This document shows, piece after piece, positions 8,762-20,000 of a stretch of DNA of 64,000 nucleotides. The stretch is from Rhodobacter capsulatus (GTDB lineage Bacteria > Pseudomonadota > Alphaproteobacteria > Rhodobacterales > Rhodobacteraceae): the NCBI RefSeq assembly GCF_003254295.1, contig NZ_QKZO01000003.1, positions 73,973 through 137,972 of the forward strand, given 5' to 3'. The stretch's first letter is position 1. Each line of letters begins with the position of its first letter. The translations under genes were made by a program, and so were the position numbers. Below the pieces are notes generated by a model. It was not told the DNA's origin. It ran no database searches and saw nothing but the letters and a program-made list of their open reading frames with translations.

Positions 8762-10338
8762 CGACCGGCCCGCAAATCCTGCTGCATGCCGCCGACCCCG
8801 GGCTTGCGGCGGCCCCGGCGCGGCTGCAGGCGGCCTTCGCCCAGCGCCATGTCGCGCTGCCCGCAGAGCTGGCGATCTCGCTTGCCAGCGCGCTTGCCGC
8901 GCGGCAGCCGGGGTCCGATCCGTTCTGGGGCCGGATGCATGCGATGATGGCAAGATCGCTGGATCTGAGCGGCGCGATCGGCGGTCAGCTCTTGCTGAAA
9001 GAGGCTGGCCCCTTCGCCGCGATCCGGGTCTGCGAGCCGATCCTGCGCAAGGCGGCGGCGGATCTGGGGCAGATGCCGCTTGTCGCGCCTGCCGGGGCCG
9101 CCCCCTCCGGCACCGCAAGCGCGCTCGAGGCGCGGATCGTGCGATTCGTCGATACCGCGCTTGCGGACCCCGCCGTGATGGGGCGCCCGTTCTGGGCCGC
9201 GGCGGCGATGGATGTTCTGGCCGAGGCGCGCACGATCCAACGCGGCCGGATGCGTCACCTGGCGGCGATGCCGGGGCCGCGGCGGATCGCCGATCCGGCC
9301 CTCACCGCGCTGGTCTTCCTGACCCCGCCGGACTTCGATCCGGAACGGATGCGCGCCGAGCGCCGCCGCAAGGCGCGGCAGATTTCCCTGCGCCGCCGCG
9401 CCGGGATCCGGCCGAAAGAGGGCGGCGTCTCGGGCATTCGCCCCTCGCAGGCGCTTGAGGACATCTCGGACGCGCTGATGTCCGAACTGGTGCTGCCGCG
9501 CGCGGTTTTCGCCAGCCGCCTGCTGCACGAGGGGATCTTGGTGCGCCACCGTCCGCCGCGCCGCGACCCGCGCCGCGATCTTCTGGCCGCGACATTGCTC
9601 GAGGCCGGGGCCGAGGACGGAATGGGGCTGATCCTGCGCGCGGCCTGGGCCGATTACGCCTTGCGGCTGCGCGTGGCGCTCAACCGGCTGGGGCTGGCGC
9701 AATCGGACCTTTTGCTGGCCTGCGCGCATGGCCCCGCGGCGCATCTGCCGGGCCAACTTGAGCGCGCGATCGAGGGGAAGCTGCCGCCCTTGCAGATCGA
9801 CGGCAAGCTGCGGGCCGATCTGCTGATGGGCACCGGGCTGTTTCCCGACTTTCTGGCCTGGGATGCGGAACGACCCGACCTTGCGCCAGATCTTCCCGGT
9901 GCGCCGGATTGGCCCGCGGTCCGCCGTCTGCTGCGCCGGGCCACCGGCCAGCTGGCCCGCAAGGACGCCCAAAGCGAGACCCGGCTGATCGAGGAATACG
10001 GCGCGCGGTTCCTTTTGTGGGCCGCGCCGGTGCGCGATCTTTCGGCCGAAAGCTGGGACGAGGCGCGCAGTCGTTTCGAGCAGGATCTGGGCGCAGAGGG
10101 GCGCGCCGGTGCCGTCCTTGCCCGGCTGGTCTGGCAAGACGATCCTGCGGGAACGGCCCCGGTCGAACTCCTCGGCCAATGCGACAGCCGCGAGGTCGGA
10201 GAGCTGCGCCTGCCGCTGCCGCCCGCCGACGATGCCGCACCGGACCCCGAGCAACCCCGCTCGATGGCGGAATTCATCGGCCGCCTGGTCCTCTGGATGC
10301 TTGACGCCACGCTGGAGACGTTGAATGGCAAAGCGTGA
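8758..10338 (+). CDS. Unknown protein in the vWA-partner slot of the RavA-like ATPase
   Basis: This 526-residue protein matches no family I recognise. It is largely helical and soluble, without a signal peptide or membrane segment. An Arg-rich stretch (RMRAERRRKARQISLRRRAG) lies near residues 198-218, and a helical region with Trp and Arg pairs lies towards the C-terminus. Its position, overlapping the stop of the RavA-like ATPase by 4 nt, is where a ViaA/CoxE-type vWA protein normally sits. I searched by eye for a DxSxS metal site and found none, so it is either a highly diverged partner or a different kind of adaptor. It overlaps the next gene by 14 nt. Confidence 0.7.
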   Translation: MTTGPQILLHAADPGLAAAPARLQAAFAQRHVALPAELAISLASALAARQPGSDPFWGRMHAMMARSLDLSGAIGGQLLLKEAGPFAAIRVCEPILRKAAADLGQMPLVAPAGAAPSGTASALEARIVRFVDTALADPAVMGRPFWAAAAMDVLAEARTIQRGRMRHLAAMPGPRRIADPALTALVFLTPPDFDPERMRAERRRKARQISLRRRAGIRPKEGGVSGIRPSQALEDISDALMSELVLPRAVFASRLLHEGILVRHRPPRRDPRRDLLAATLLEAGAEDGMGLILRAAWADYALRLRVALNRLGLAQSDLLLACAHGPAAHLPGQLERAIEGKLPPLQIDGKLRADLLMGTGLFPDFLAWDAERPDLAPDLPGAPDWPAVRRLLRRATGQLARKDAQSETRLIEEYGARFLLWAAPVRDLSAESWDEARSRFEQDLGAEGRAGAVLARLVWQDDPAGTAPVELLGQCDSREVGELRLPLPPADDAAPDPEQPRSMAEFIGRLVLWMLDATLETLNGKA

Positions 10339-12478
10339 TCTTTGGTCTTACTTCCGGCTGCGCGCGGCACAATCCGACGCCTTCTTGCAGGCGCTGGCGC
10401 CGCATTTCGCGCTTGCCGCCCGCTGCGACCTGCGCCTCCGCGTCCATCCCGAAGGCATGATCCTGCCGATCCTGCCCCGGCCCGAGGGCCCCTGGGCGGC
10501 CTCCGAGGACGAGATCGAAATGCTGCGCGGGCGCATCGCCGAGGCTTTCGAGGCGGCAGGCCGCGGCGCAGAGGAAGTGGCCGGCGTGCCCCTTTCCACC
10601 GGCACGATCGATGCCGTGCCAGGCCTGCTCGAAGGGGTTTTGCTGCATCTTTGGACGCGCCTGCAGGACCGCCCCGGCCCGCCCGAAAGCAGCCTGCGGC
10701 GGGTGGTGCTTGACGACGATCCCGCGGCGCTTGGCGCGCTGATCCGGCGCGGGCGCGACGCGAAGCTGCTGTCGGGCGAAAGCGCAACGCTGATCGAACT
10801 GGACGACGACGCCGCGCGGGGCTCGTTGCTTGCGGGACTGCAGGCCTCAGGGCGGATCGGCGGGCTGGCACTGCTGCGCCCCGAGAGCCGCGGCGGGCTG
10901 GCGCTGTGGCTGCCCGAGGGGAAGATGCTGCCCGAAGGGCCCGAAGTGACGGCCTTGCTGAACGCGCTGTGCGAGGCCGGGCTGCTTTCACGCCGAACCG
11001 AGGTGCATTTCGTCCCGCCCGCGACGGCCGATGGCGCGCTGCGGCTGGCCCTGGCCGAGGTGCCGCCCCCGGTCGGGCTGGCCGATGCCGGTGCCCCCGC
11101 CACGGTCGGCGCGGCGATGGCCCCGGCCGAAATCCTCGCCCCGGTCGGCGCGACGCCCGATCAGCCCGACGAGACCGGGCCCGCGCTTCGGGTCACGTCG
11201 CTGCGCATCGCACCTTCGGCGCAGGCGTTGCAGGCGCTGACAGAGCGGTTGACCGCGCGCAGCTTCCCGCTGGGCTACCGGATAAGGCTCGCCGCCATTC
11301 CCGAACGCGAACGCGCGCCTGAGGATATCGAGCGACTGCGCGGCGAGATCGAGGAGCGCGAGATCGAAATCAGCCTGCTGCAGGCGCTGGCCCGGCCGCA
11401 GTCGCGGTTGCTGCGCTTCACCGATGCGCAGCTGCCCGCGCTTGTGGACGGGCTGCGCAAGATGCCCGCCGCGCTGCGCGACAGCCGTGGGCTGCTTTAT
11501 GCGGTAGCCCATGCCGCGGGGCGGGCCGACCCCGCGCATTTCGTGCTTTACGATCCCGATCAGGTGCAGTTCGAGGGGCGCATCCCCGAGCATTACTGGC
11601 GTGCCGCGACGGAAGATCATCCGATCACCTACTGGCTTGATCCGCATTGCGAAGAGGCCCGCGTCGGGCACCCCGACGAACCCGCCGTCTTCGTGCCCTC
11701 GGGGCAGCGGATCTTGCCGCAGATCGACAGTTTCGGCGGTGCGCTCGGGGCGACGCTGAAGCTGGTTCTGGGCGGTCTTTTTGCCGATGGCTCGGCGGTG
11801 CTGGACAAACCGGGCGCCAGACCGGCCTTCGTCTTCACCGGTCTGCCCCCGGCCCCCGGCGCGCCCCCCGGCGCGCCCCCCGGTGCGCCCCCCGGTGCGA
11901 CCGACGAGATCGCGGTGGAGCTGATCGACCTTGCGGATTTCGCACCGCTGCAAACCCGGCTGCGCTGGATCAACGAACACCTGCTGGTCCGCTCGCCCCT
12001 TGCCGGTGATCCCGAGGCGCGGCGCGAGCTGGCAGAGTCGCTCTATTCGGGCCGCCTCGCGCAGGAGCTGCGCGCCGGGATGGCGGCCGAGGTCACCGCC
12101 CTGAAGGACGACTGGGCGCAGGCGATGACCGAGATCCTGCATGACTTCGATGCCCTGAACGATGCCGCGCGCTCCGAGGTCGGCGCGGCCCGGCAACGCC
12201 TTGCTGCCGCCAGGGCGGCGGTTGATCTGGCGCAGACCCGGCTTGCCGAGATCGATGCCGCCGTGGCGCCGCTTCTGGGCGCGGTCTCGGCGCTGGACGG
12301 GGAGCTTTCGGAGATCGCCGCCGCGGGCCCGGCGCTCGAAACCGCCCGCTTCGCCTTCGTCCGGACCTATCTGGCCGAGGTCGCGGCGAGCGAGCAGGCG
12401 ATGCAGGCCGCCGACCGCAAGGCCGCGGCCTTGCATGACCGGATCAAGGCCCTGCGCGAAAGGTTGCGGCGTCCATGA
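10325..12478 (+). CDS. Large unknown protein with Gly-Ala-Pro-Pro repeats and C-terminal coiled coil
   Basis: This 717-residue soluble protein is of unknown family. The N-terminal half is alpha/beta-like without an identifiable motif. Around residue 515 there is a run of GAPPG repeats encoded by three near-identical 12-bp units. The last ~120 residues are strongly heptad-like (RQRLAAARAAVDLAQTRLAE and later DRKAAALHDRIKALRERLRR), predicting a coiled coil and probable oligomerisation. It starts inside the previous gene (14-nt overlap) and its stop overlaps the next ATG (ATGA). The following genes are membrane proteins, so it may be a cytosolic base for an envelope complex; that is inference. 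Confidence 0.72.
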   Translation: MAKRDLWSYFRLRAAQSDAFLQALAPHFALAARCDLRLRVHPEGMILPILPRPEGPWAASEDEIEMLRGRIAEAFEAAGRGAEEVAGVPLSTGTIDAVPGLLEGVLLHLWTRLQDRPGPPESSLRRVVLDDDPAALGALIRRGRDAKLLSGESATLIELDDDAARGSLLAGLQASGRIGGLALLRPESRGGLALWLPEGKMLPEGPEVTALLNALCEAGLLSRRTEVHFVPPATADGALRLALAEVPPPVGLADAGAPATVGAAMAPAEILAPVGATPDQPDETGPALRVTSLRIAPSAQALQALTERLTARSFPLGYRIRLAAIPERERAPEDIERLRGEIEEREIEISLLQALARPQSRLLRFTDAQLPALVDGLRKMPAALRDSRGLLYAVAHAAGRADPAHFVLYDPDQVQFEGRIPEHYWRAATEDHPITYWLDPHCEEARVGHPDEPAVFVPSGQRILPQIDSFGGALGATLKLVLGGLFADGSAVLDKPGARPAFVFTGLPPAPGAPPGAPPGAPPGATDEIAVELIDLADFAPLQTRLRWINEHLLVRSPLAGDPEARRELAESLYSGRLAQELRAGMAAEVTALKDDWAQAMTEILHDFDALNDAARSEVGAARQRLAAARAAVDLAQTRLAEIDAAVAPLLGAVSALDGELSEIAAAGPALETARFAFVRTYLAEVAASEQAMQAADRKAAALHDRIKALRERLRRP
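11858..11899 (+). repeat. In-frame 12-bp tandem repeat (Gly-Ala-Pro-Pro)
   Basis: Three consecutive units GGCGCGCCCCCC, GGCGCGCCCCCC and GGTGCGCCCCCC plus a partial fourth encode GAPP repeats inside the 717-residue protein at 10325. Unit number can change by slippage without shifting the frame, so linker length may vary between strains. Confidence 0.8.
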
Positions 12479-12984
12479 GCGACAAAACCCCCGACCGCGC
12501 CGCAAGCACGCTCTGGCTGGAAACCGACTGCGCGCGGCTTTGCGCGGAAAGCGCGCAGGCCGCAGGCCTTGCCGCCGCGGCAAGGGCAGAAGAAAGCCGG
12601 TTGCGCGATCTGGCCGCGCGCCTTGGCAGCACGCGTCGGCGCGACCGGCAGCGCCTCGACACGGCGCCGGGCCTCGCGCAGATGGCGCAACAGCGCGACG
12701 CATTGCGGCGCGATGCGCGCACCGCCGATTTCAGGCTGCGCATGTCCATTTTCGGGCTCGCCCTGCGGCTCGCCGCGCGGCGGCTGTTGCAGCTGCTGCC
12801 CTGGTTTCTGGGCTTTGCCCTGCTTCTGGCCGGGTCGATCTGGATCGCGCAGAACCGCGTCATGGTGCTGGAAACGCTGCGCCAAATTCTCATGCCGCCC
12901 CCGCCCCCGCCCGCCGCACAACAGGGCGCGGGCCAGCGCCCCCCCACCTCGGCACAGGAGGCGGACCATGCCCCCCCGCCATGA
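12475..12984 (+). CDS. Small single-pass membrane protein with charged N-terminal helix
   Basis: This 169-residue protein has an Arg/Ala-rich helical N-terminal part (residues 1-95), one transmembrane helix (LLQLLPWFLGFALLLAGSIW, about 102-121), and a Pro-rich tail (MPPPPPPPAAQQ onward). By the positive-inside rule the long N-terminal part should be cytosolic and the Pro-rich tail periplasmic. It belongs to no family I know. It overlaps both neighbours, by 4 nt upstream and by 17 nt downstream, where the RBS of the next gene lies inside its coding sequence. It is likely a structural subunit together with the next two membrane proteins. Confidence 0.7.
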   Translation: MSDKTPDRAASTLWLETDCARLCAESAQAAGLAAAARAEESRLRDLAARLGSTRRRDRQRLDTAPGLAQMAQQRDALRRDARTADFRLRMSIFGLALRLAARRLLQLLPWFLGFALLLAGSIWIAQNRVMVLETLRQILMPPPPPPAAQQGAGQRPPTSAQEADHAPPP

Positions 12985-14098
12985 GACCCCGCTGGCCGGG
13001 CGCGGCCGCTCAAGCGTGCTGGCCGCGCTCATGCCGCGCGCGCAGCGCAAGCGCCGTCTGAAGATCCGCTGGCTCGCCACCGCGCTGGTGCTGGCAACAG
13101 CGGTGCTGTGCTTCTGGTCGGTGCATACCGAAGCGCTTGCGCCGACCGGCGCGGGCCGTCTGATCTACCTTGCCCATGATGCGCTCTGGGTTCCGGCCTG
13201 GTCGTGGGTGTGGACGGCGGCGCGGCCGTGGTCGCTGATCTGGCTGCTGGCGCCGGTGCCGCTTGCCGTTCTGGCGCTGATCGAATTCCTCGGCCTCGCG
13301 CAGCCGCTGCGCTTTCTGCAGACTGTGGTGCTGCGCGCCCTGCTGCGCAGCCCGCTTGCCGAGGGGCTGGTGGCGCTGCAATCCCGCATCGGGCCGAAAG
13401 ACGGCTTCCTGACACGGCTGATCTCTGCCGATCTGCGGGTGTTCGAAGACGCCGCGAGGCAGGCGGCCGAAGCGCCCGGACAGCGTTTTCCCGAAACGGA
13501 CGCGGCCGAGATGGCGCGGCGCGCGCGCTGGTTGATGCGGCTTTGCGATGGCTCTGACGCCGTGCAGATCCGGCTTTGCGAGGTCAGCGCCCTGCTGGCG
13601 CGGCACGATCCGCCCCCGCCGGACCTGACAGTGCTGGACGCGCTTTGGCAAGACGCGCCCTGGGCGCCGCTGGCCAGCCCGACGCAGGGCGATCTTGTGC
13701 AGGCGCTTGCGCAGTTGCAGGCGGCCGGGATGGACCGGGCGGCGCTGGCAGCGGCAACGCTGGGGGCGGCGCGGCTGGCGCGGCAGGACCGCGCGCCCCG
13801 CGCGCTCGACTGGTTCGCCCGCTGGGCCGAACTGCGCCTTGGACCAACCGCCTTTGCCGCAGAGCTGGCCGCCGCCGAGACCCTGATCAGCTTCGAATTC
13901 TGGGCCGCCGAGACCGAGGCAAACCTCCTGCGCGGCACGGCAGCCGCGGCCCGGACCGGCTGGCTCGGGCGGCTGCTTCCGGGCGTCGAAACCTGCCGCC
14001 CCTCGGGCGAGATGGCGGCGGCGGGCCTTGCGGCCGCGGCGCCCGAGCGGCCCCAACCACAGACAGAACAGGGGATGGCGCATGTCCGAGCTTCGTGA
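12968..14098 (+). CDS. Two-pass membrane protein of unknown family
   Basis: This 376-residue protein begins with a basic segment, then a membrane helix near residues 34-52 (WLATALVLATAVLCFW), a short periplasmic loop rich in Trp, and a second helix near 89-110 (IWLLAPVPLAVLALIEFLG). The remaining ~260 residues are soluble, helical and probably cytosolic. The ATG follows a strong AGGAGG inside the previous gene, which supports this start. The 3' end overlaps the start of the giant protein by 17 nt. No catalytic motif is visible. The topology, a helical hairpin with a large cytosolic helical domain, would suit a docking platform between the cytosolic ATPase side and the envelope-facing giant protein; this is inference. 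Confidence 0.7.
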   Translation: MPPRHETPLAGRGRSSVLAALMPRAQRKRRLKIRWLATALVLATAVLCFWSVHTEALAPTGAGRLIYLAHDALWVPAWSWVWTAARPWSLIWLLAPVPLAVLALIEFLGLAQPLRFLQTVVLRALLRSPLAEGLVALQSRIGPKDGFLTRLISADLRVFEDAARQAAEAPGQRFPETDAAEMARRARWLMRLCDGSDAVQIRLCEVSALLARHDPPPPDLTVLDALWQDAPWAPLASPTQGDLVQALAQLQAAGMDRAALAAATLGAARLARQDRAPRALDWFARWAELRLGPTAFAAELAAAETLISFEFWAAETEANLLRGTAAAARTGWLGRLLPGVETCRPSGEMAAAGLAAAAPERPQPQTEQGMAHVRAS

Positions 14099-17000
14099 AT
14101 TGCGCAGGCTTGCCCGGGAAAGCGAGCAGGCCGCCGCGCGCCGGGCGTTGGGCGACATTCGCCCGCGCGGGCGTCTTGATGCCGGGCTTGTGGCGCTGAC
14201 GCTGGGCGGGGTGACGGCCGCGTCGCTGGCGGGATATGCCATCGCCTCCTTTCTGGCGGGCAGCAGCCTGCTTGACCCGCCGCTGCCCGCCGAGATCGAC
14301 GACCCGCGCATCCTGAGCGACTACCGCCAGCCGGAAGCGCCGATCGTCGATGCGGTCGCGCGCGGGCGCGCGCTGGTGATGGGGCGCGAAGACGGCACGA
14401 TCACCGTCCTCGACACGCTCACCCGGCGCTTCGACACCGAGACCCTGCCCGGGCAGGCGAAAGGCCTGTCGGGGCCGCTTTCGCTGCTGTCGCAAGGCTG
14501 CACCCCGGCGCCGGGCGCGCCCTGGCAAAGCTGCGCGCAAAGCTCCGTGGTTCATGCGCTGACCGCGACCGGCGGACTGGCCCGCAGCACCGGCGCGGAC
14601 TGGCGCGTCCTCCTGGAAGATTCGCGCTTCACCGGCGCCGACGGCCAGCCCGTGCAACAGGCGGATGTGCAGGACTGGATCGCCGCCGACGATGGCAGCG
14701 GCATGCTTGTCGATGCCGGGGAGAAAGGGCTCGGCCTGTTCCGCGAAGCCGATGGCCACTGGACCGCCCTGCCCGCCGTGCCGGGCACGGGGCATGTGCT
14801 GGCCACGTGGCGCAATCGCTATTTCATCGGCTCGAGCGCGGGCCTGTTCGCGCTGGACAGCGACGCGACCGGGCCCGCGCAGCGCCTTGATGCCCTGCCG
14901 GGCGCGGTGCTCTCGCTTGATCGTCCGGGCGAGGGCGGGCCGGTCGCGCTGCTGCGCCACGCCTGCGCCGAGGGCGGCACGCCGGGCTGCCTGACCCTTG
15001 CCCGGCTGGGGACCGGAAAGGAGATCCGCATCCTGCGCAGCGAGACCGCGCTTTTTCCACAGCTGAACGACAGCGGGCTGCACCATGCGGTGGCCCAGGC
15101 CGGTCAGCTGATCACGCTGGGCGCGGCGGGGCTGCATCTTTATGACCCCGCCGAACGCCGCTGGCAGGAACTTGACGGCCGCCCCCCCACCGCACATTTC
15201 GCCGAGACCGAGGGCATCCGCCTGCATGCGGGCTTTCCCGATCGTTTCGTGACGCTGGAAAAGGGCCGCATCGTGACAGAGCGCAAGCTCGACGATCCGC
15301 TGCGCCAGATCATCGTCACCGCACCGGGCGTGGTCTGGGGGCTGGGCCGGGCGGGCCGCATCCTGCGTCTGGACAAAGAAGCAGAGGCCACCCCGCCCCG
15401 CGCGCCGGGTTTTCCCGCCGGTGCGACCTTTCTTGCCGCGGCCGCGCTGGGGGATCGTCTGGTCGCGCTGGGACGCGACGGCATCTTCGTGCATGACATC
15501 AGGACCAGAGGGTATGCCTTTGTTGCCGCGTCCGACTATCCCGCCCTGCCGCTTGACGCGCCGCAGCTTGTCGCCAGCGCCGGGCAGCTCTGGCTGGTGG
15601 ACCGACAGCAGGGCGAGATCCGCACGATCACCCTTTCGGGAGAGCTCCCGGCGCTGCGCGCAGAGGTGACCGAAGCCGCCTTTCTGGGCACGCGGCTGCG
15701 GCTGGCGCATCCCGATGGCGGCGGGCTTGCGGTGATCACCGGCCAGGGCACGGTCTATTTCCTCTCGCCTCCGGTCCCGGGCCAGGCGGGCGCGCCGAGC
15801 GCAAGCAGGGTCACGCGGCTGACGCAGCAAGGACTGCCCGCACCGATCCGGCCGGTCTCGATGGCGGCCTCTGACGCTTCGCTGATCCTTGCCACGGGCA
15901 ACGCGTTATGGGGCTATGACGTCAAGGCGCGCGGCTGGAAGGGGCCATGGCCCGGGCCGCAAGGCAGCGCCCTGCGCGACGTGGCTCTGACCTCTGACCA
16001 GATCCTTGCGCTTGATGATCGCGGCCGGCTTTTCCGCGGCGAGGGACAGGGCTGGCAGCCCGTGATCGGCGCGCCGGTCGCGGCAGAGCTTTCCGGCGCC
16101 GAGGTCGGCGATGCGATGTCGGACGGCCGGACGCTGTTCCTTGCCGGCAATGGCAAGGTGCAGAGCTATCGGCCGCAAGACCGCAGCTTTGGCCAGATCT
16201 GGACCGTTCCGGGGGCCGGGGGCGATACCAGCCTGCTTTCGGTCGCGGGGGGCGTGCCGCTGTGGCGCACCGGAAACGGGCTGTTCCGCGGCGCGGTCGC
16301 GCTGATGTCGGGCGCCGGTTTCGAAGGCGGTTGGCGCGATGCCGACGGCCCCGTCGTCATGGCCCGCGAGAACGGTCGGCGGTATCTGCAAACACCGGCG
16401 GGGTGCCTGTTCCGCGGCGCGGCACCGCCCGAGGGCGATCTGCGCGGCGTCGTTCCCCTGCCCGATGGTCGCCTGATCGTGGCAACCAGCCGCGGCGCGG
16501 GCCTTTACGAACCGCAGCGGCACCGCTGGCTGCAGGTGCGCGGCCTCGATCTGCCCGCCGATGCGCAGCTTCGGGTGATCACCGGCCAGCTGGTGCAGAT
16601 CGGTCCCGACCATCTGCGCTCGCTGCCGCTGGCAACGATGTCCGCGCCCGACAGTTGTCAGACCGAGGCGGTGCAGCTGACCTGGCGCGTGACGCTCGAC
16701 GGGATCCATCCGACCCTGGTCGAGGAGCGGGGCGAGGTGCTGTTTCTCGATCCCGACGGCGCGCTGCGCCAATGGTCCGGCGGGTCGATACAGGTGCTTG
16801 CGCCCGCGCCCGGCCCCGGCCCCGCGATGGCGCAGGTGCGCAAGGCCTATGCGGTTGCAGAAAGCTTCGAGCTGCTGACCGACGATGCGCTGTGGAGCTA
16901 TGATCTGCGCCAGCGGCTCTGGCAGAAACGGCCGTTCCGGGGCCAGCCGCGGAGCATCGTTCAGATAGACCGGGTCTCGGGCGCGCGCGGGCCGGTGGTC

Positions 17001-20000
17001 TCGGCCTGGGACGACAACGGCGCGCTCTGGGTCGGCACCTTAAGCCGTGACGGGATCGCCTTCGAACCGGCCAGCCGACCGGCGTTTCCGAAGCTGCCGT
17101 TCGATCCGGCGCGGCTGCGCGATCTGGCGCAGACCCCGAGCGCCTATCTTGCGCTGTCGGACCGGCAACTGGCGCTGTTCCAGCGCGGGGAAACCGCGCC
17201 TTTCGCCAGCTATGCGCTGCCCGCGGCGGCGCGGGGCTGGACCTTGCAAACCCTGCCGGGCGGCCAGATCCTCCTGAGCGACGGGCCGCCCGAACGCCCG
17301 GCTGCGTTCCATGTGCTTGAAAACCAACCGGAGGGGGCGCAGCCCCTTGCCAAGGTGGCCTGGCGCTACGACCCCGGCACCGACCGCGCCTTCCGCTTTG
17401 GCGCCAGGGGCGGCGCGGCCGCCTTGTGGCGCATCGACGCGCAGCTGGCCCTGTGGCACTGCACCGGCAAGCCCGCCCGGCACGCGCCCGATTGCAGCCG
17501 CGCCGCACCACCGCCCCTGGTGCTTGACGCGGGCGATCTGTGGGGCGCGGTGACGCTGCCCGCAGGCCCCGGGCAGATCGTGCAGACCGCGCGGGGGCTG
17601 ATCGTGCTTGATCCCGCATTGCGTCCGATCCGCAGGCTCGACGGGCCCAGGGTGACGCGAGAGGGCCAGCTTTTCATGCAGGGGGGGACGGCTCTGTTCT
17701 GGGAGGGCAAGGGCGGGGCGCTGTGGCACCTTGCGCCCGAGGCGCCGCAGCGAATGCTTGCGCGGGTCGATCATCTGCACCGGCGCGACGGGGAGCTTTT
17801 GGCCTACAGCGGCAATTCTATCCGGCTGATCGGAGCCGCGGGCAGCCTGCCTCCCCCCGTCCCCGCCGCGCTGGCCAAGGCGCCGATCGCGCTGGCGCAT
17901 CCGGGGTCGGTCGAAGACACGTTCCTGACCGCCGATGGCAGGGCTTTCGCCGCCCGCCGCGCGCGTTTTTCCGACCCGCTGATCCGGTTTCCCGCCGATC
18001 TCGCGGCGCTGATCGGGCTGGAGACCGGCCCCGGCGAGCAAGCGGACTGGCTTGGCCTGACCGCCGAGGGCCAGTTGATCCGCTATGGCACGAGCCGTTG
18101 CGAGATCCCGCCGCCCGCGCCTCCGGCCCCGCCGCCCGATTTCATCGGCCCGATGCCCCATGTCCCGCCGCCGCCGCCCCGGTTCGCGCCTTGCGAAAGC
18201 GCCACGCCGCTGGCGCTGCGGCTGGCCCCCGGCGAGGTGCTGGTTGACGCCCTGGCCGCGCGGGGAAGGATCACGGTCGTGACCGACCGGCGCCGGGTCG
18301 AGCTGGACCGGCCGGGCGGCAGGATCCTGAGCGAGACCGCTCTGCCCGCCCCTGATCTCACCCGGCCCGAAGATCGAAACGAGATCGCCCGGCAGCTGCG
18401 CGACATCGATGGCCGCAGCTATCTGAACCCGCCCGATCTTGCCGGGGCCGCGCTTCGCGGCCTCGTGCCCGGTCGTTCGGAGCCGCTCGCCCCCCTCGAC
18501 ACGCCCGAGCCGCTGGACAAGGGCTGGGTCGCCTGGGACCGGACAGGTCGGGAGATCGTGCTGCAACAGGCCGATGCTGCGGAACCGCTGCGCCTGCCGC
18601 CGGAACAGGCGATGCCGCAGGGCGTGCTGCTGCCGCTTCAGCCCGGGCGCGGCATCGCGCTTGCGGCGGGCGCCATCGCCTGGATGACCGGCAACGGTCT
18701 TTGGCAGGATGATCCCCGGACGGGGATGCGGCGGGTCTCGGCGCAGGGAATGGCGCAGCCGCTGGCGATGTATGAGGGCGCCTTTCTGGACGGGACGGCG
18801 CAGATCGACGCCCGCAACGGCACGCAGGGCCCGGCCGCGCAAACCGTTTCGCTGCAAAACGGCGCATTTGAATTGACGATCACGCCCCGCGCGCAGCGGC
18901 TCGCGGCCACGCTGCGGGTCGACGGGCAAAAGGTGGACGATCTCGACCGGCGCGGGTTCTTGCACGACCGCCGAACCTCGGTGGGCAGCGCCGCGGGCGG
19001 GCCGGTCTACCTGACCCCGCTGGGGCTCGTGCCCGCCGAGCGGCTCGACGGCGCCAGCGCCGCGCCCATCGGCGCGCAGCGGATCGCCAATGAGGGCGGC
19101 GCGCTGAAACTGCAAACCCCCGGTGGCTGGGTTGCGCCGCAGGGCGGGCAATGGGCGGGCACCCCGGCGCCGTTCCGCGACCGTGTCCTTGCGCGCGAGA
19201 ACGGGCGCAGATGGCAGGTGGTGAAGGGCGTGATCAGGGTGACGACCGAAGACCCAGCGCAGGGCTGGCGCATCGCCGGGCGCGGCCTTGACTTCGAGAT
19301 CGACCAGCTCCTCGGCTTTGCCGCCACCCCCGAGACGGCGGTTGCGGTGACCGGTGCGGGCACTTTTGACGCCGCGCGGGTCTCGGAGCTTGCGGGGGTT
19401 CGGCCACCGCAGGCGCCCGCCCCCGGCGGCCCGCTCGATGCGATGCGTCATGCGCCGGACCTCTGGCGGGTTCATGCCGCCACGCCCGCGGGCCCGGTGA
19501 TCTGGGACAGGGCAGGCGCGCGCTGGCGCGCCCCCGATGCGACCGAGCAGGGCTGGACATCGCGCCTTGTCGCGCAGCTTGAGGGGATCGAGGTCGGTTT
19601 CGCCGCGACCCGGCCGCGCTACAGCATCGCGGTGCAACGGGTCGGCGTCGGGCCGGACCGGCTGCCGTTCGACTGGCAGCGCGGCGCCGCCATGCCCTTC
19701 GATCAGGTGCTGTCGCTGGTGGCAGAGCCGGGCGCCGATGCCGTTCTGGCGGGAACCCGGATGGGGCTGCGCCTGCTCTCGCCACGCGGTCCGCTTGCCA
19801 ATCGGGCACTGCTTGTTCCGGCAGCAGGCGGGATCGCTGCAACCCGCGCCGGACGGCCGGCGACAGACCCGGGGCGGGTGCAGATCGCCTTCGAGGGCGG
19901 CGGCTGTCTGGAGGCAACCGGCCCGTTGAGCCAGCTGACCAGCTGCGCCCGGCCTGCCGATCTGTCAAACCTGCTGGTTCGCGACACCGGCTTCTGGCGC

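Noticed and set aside
17040-19637. 865-codon - strand frame inside the giant protein gene
   Set aside because: Composition is Arg/Gln/Gly-rich with no motif or RBS. The + frame is continuous through the region and bounded by overlapping genes.
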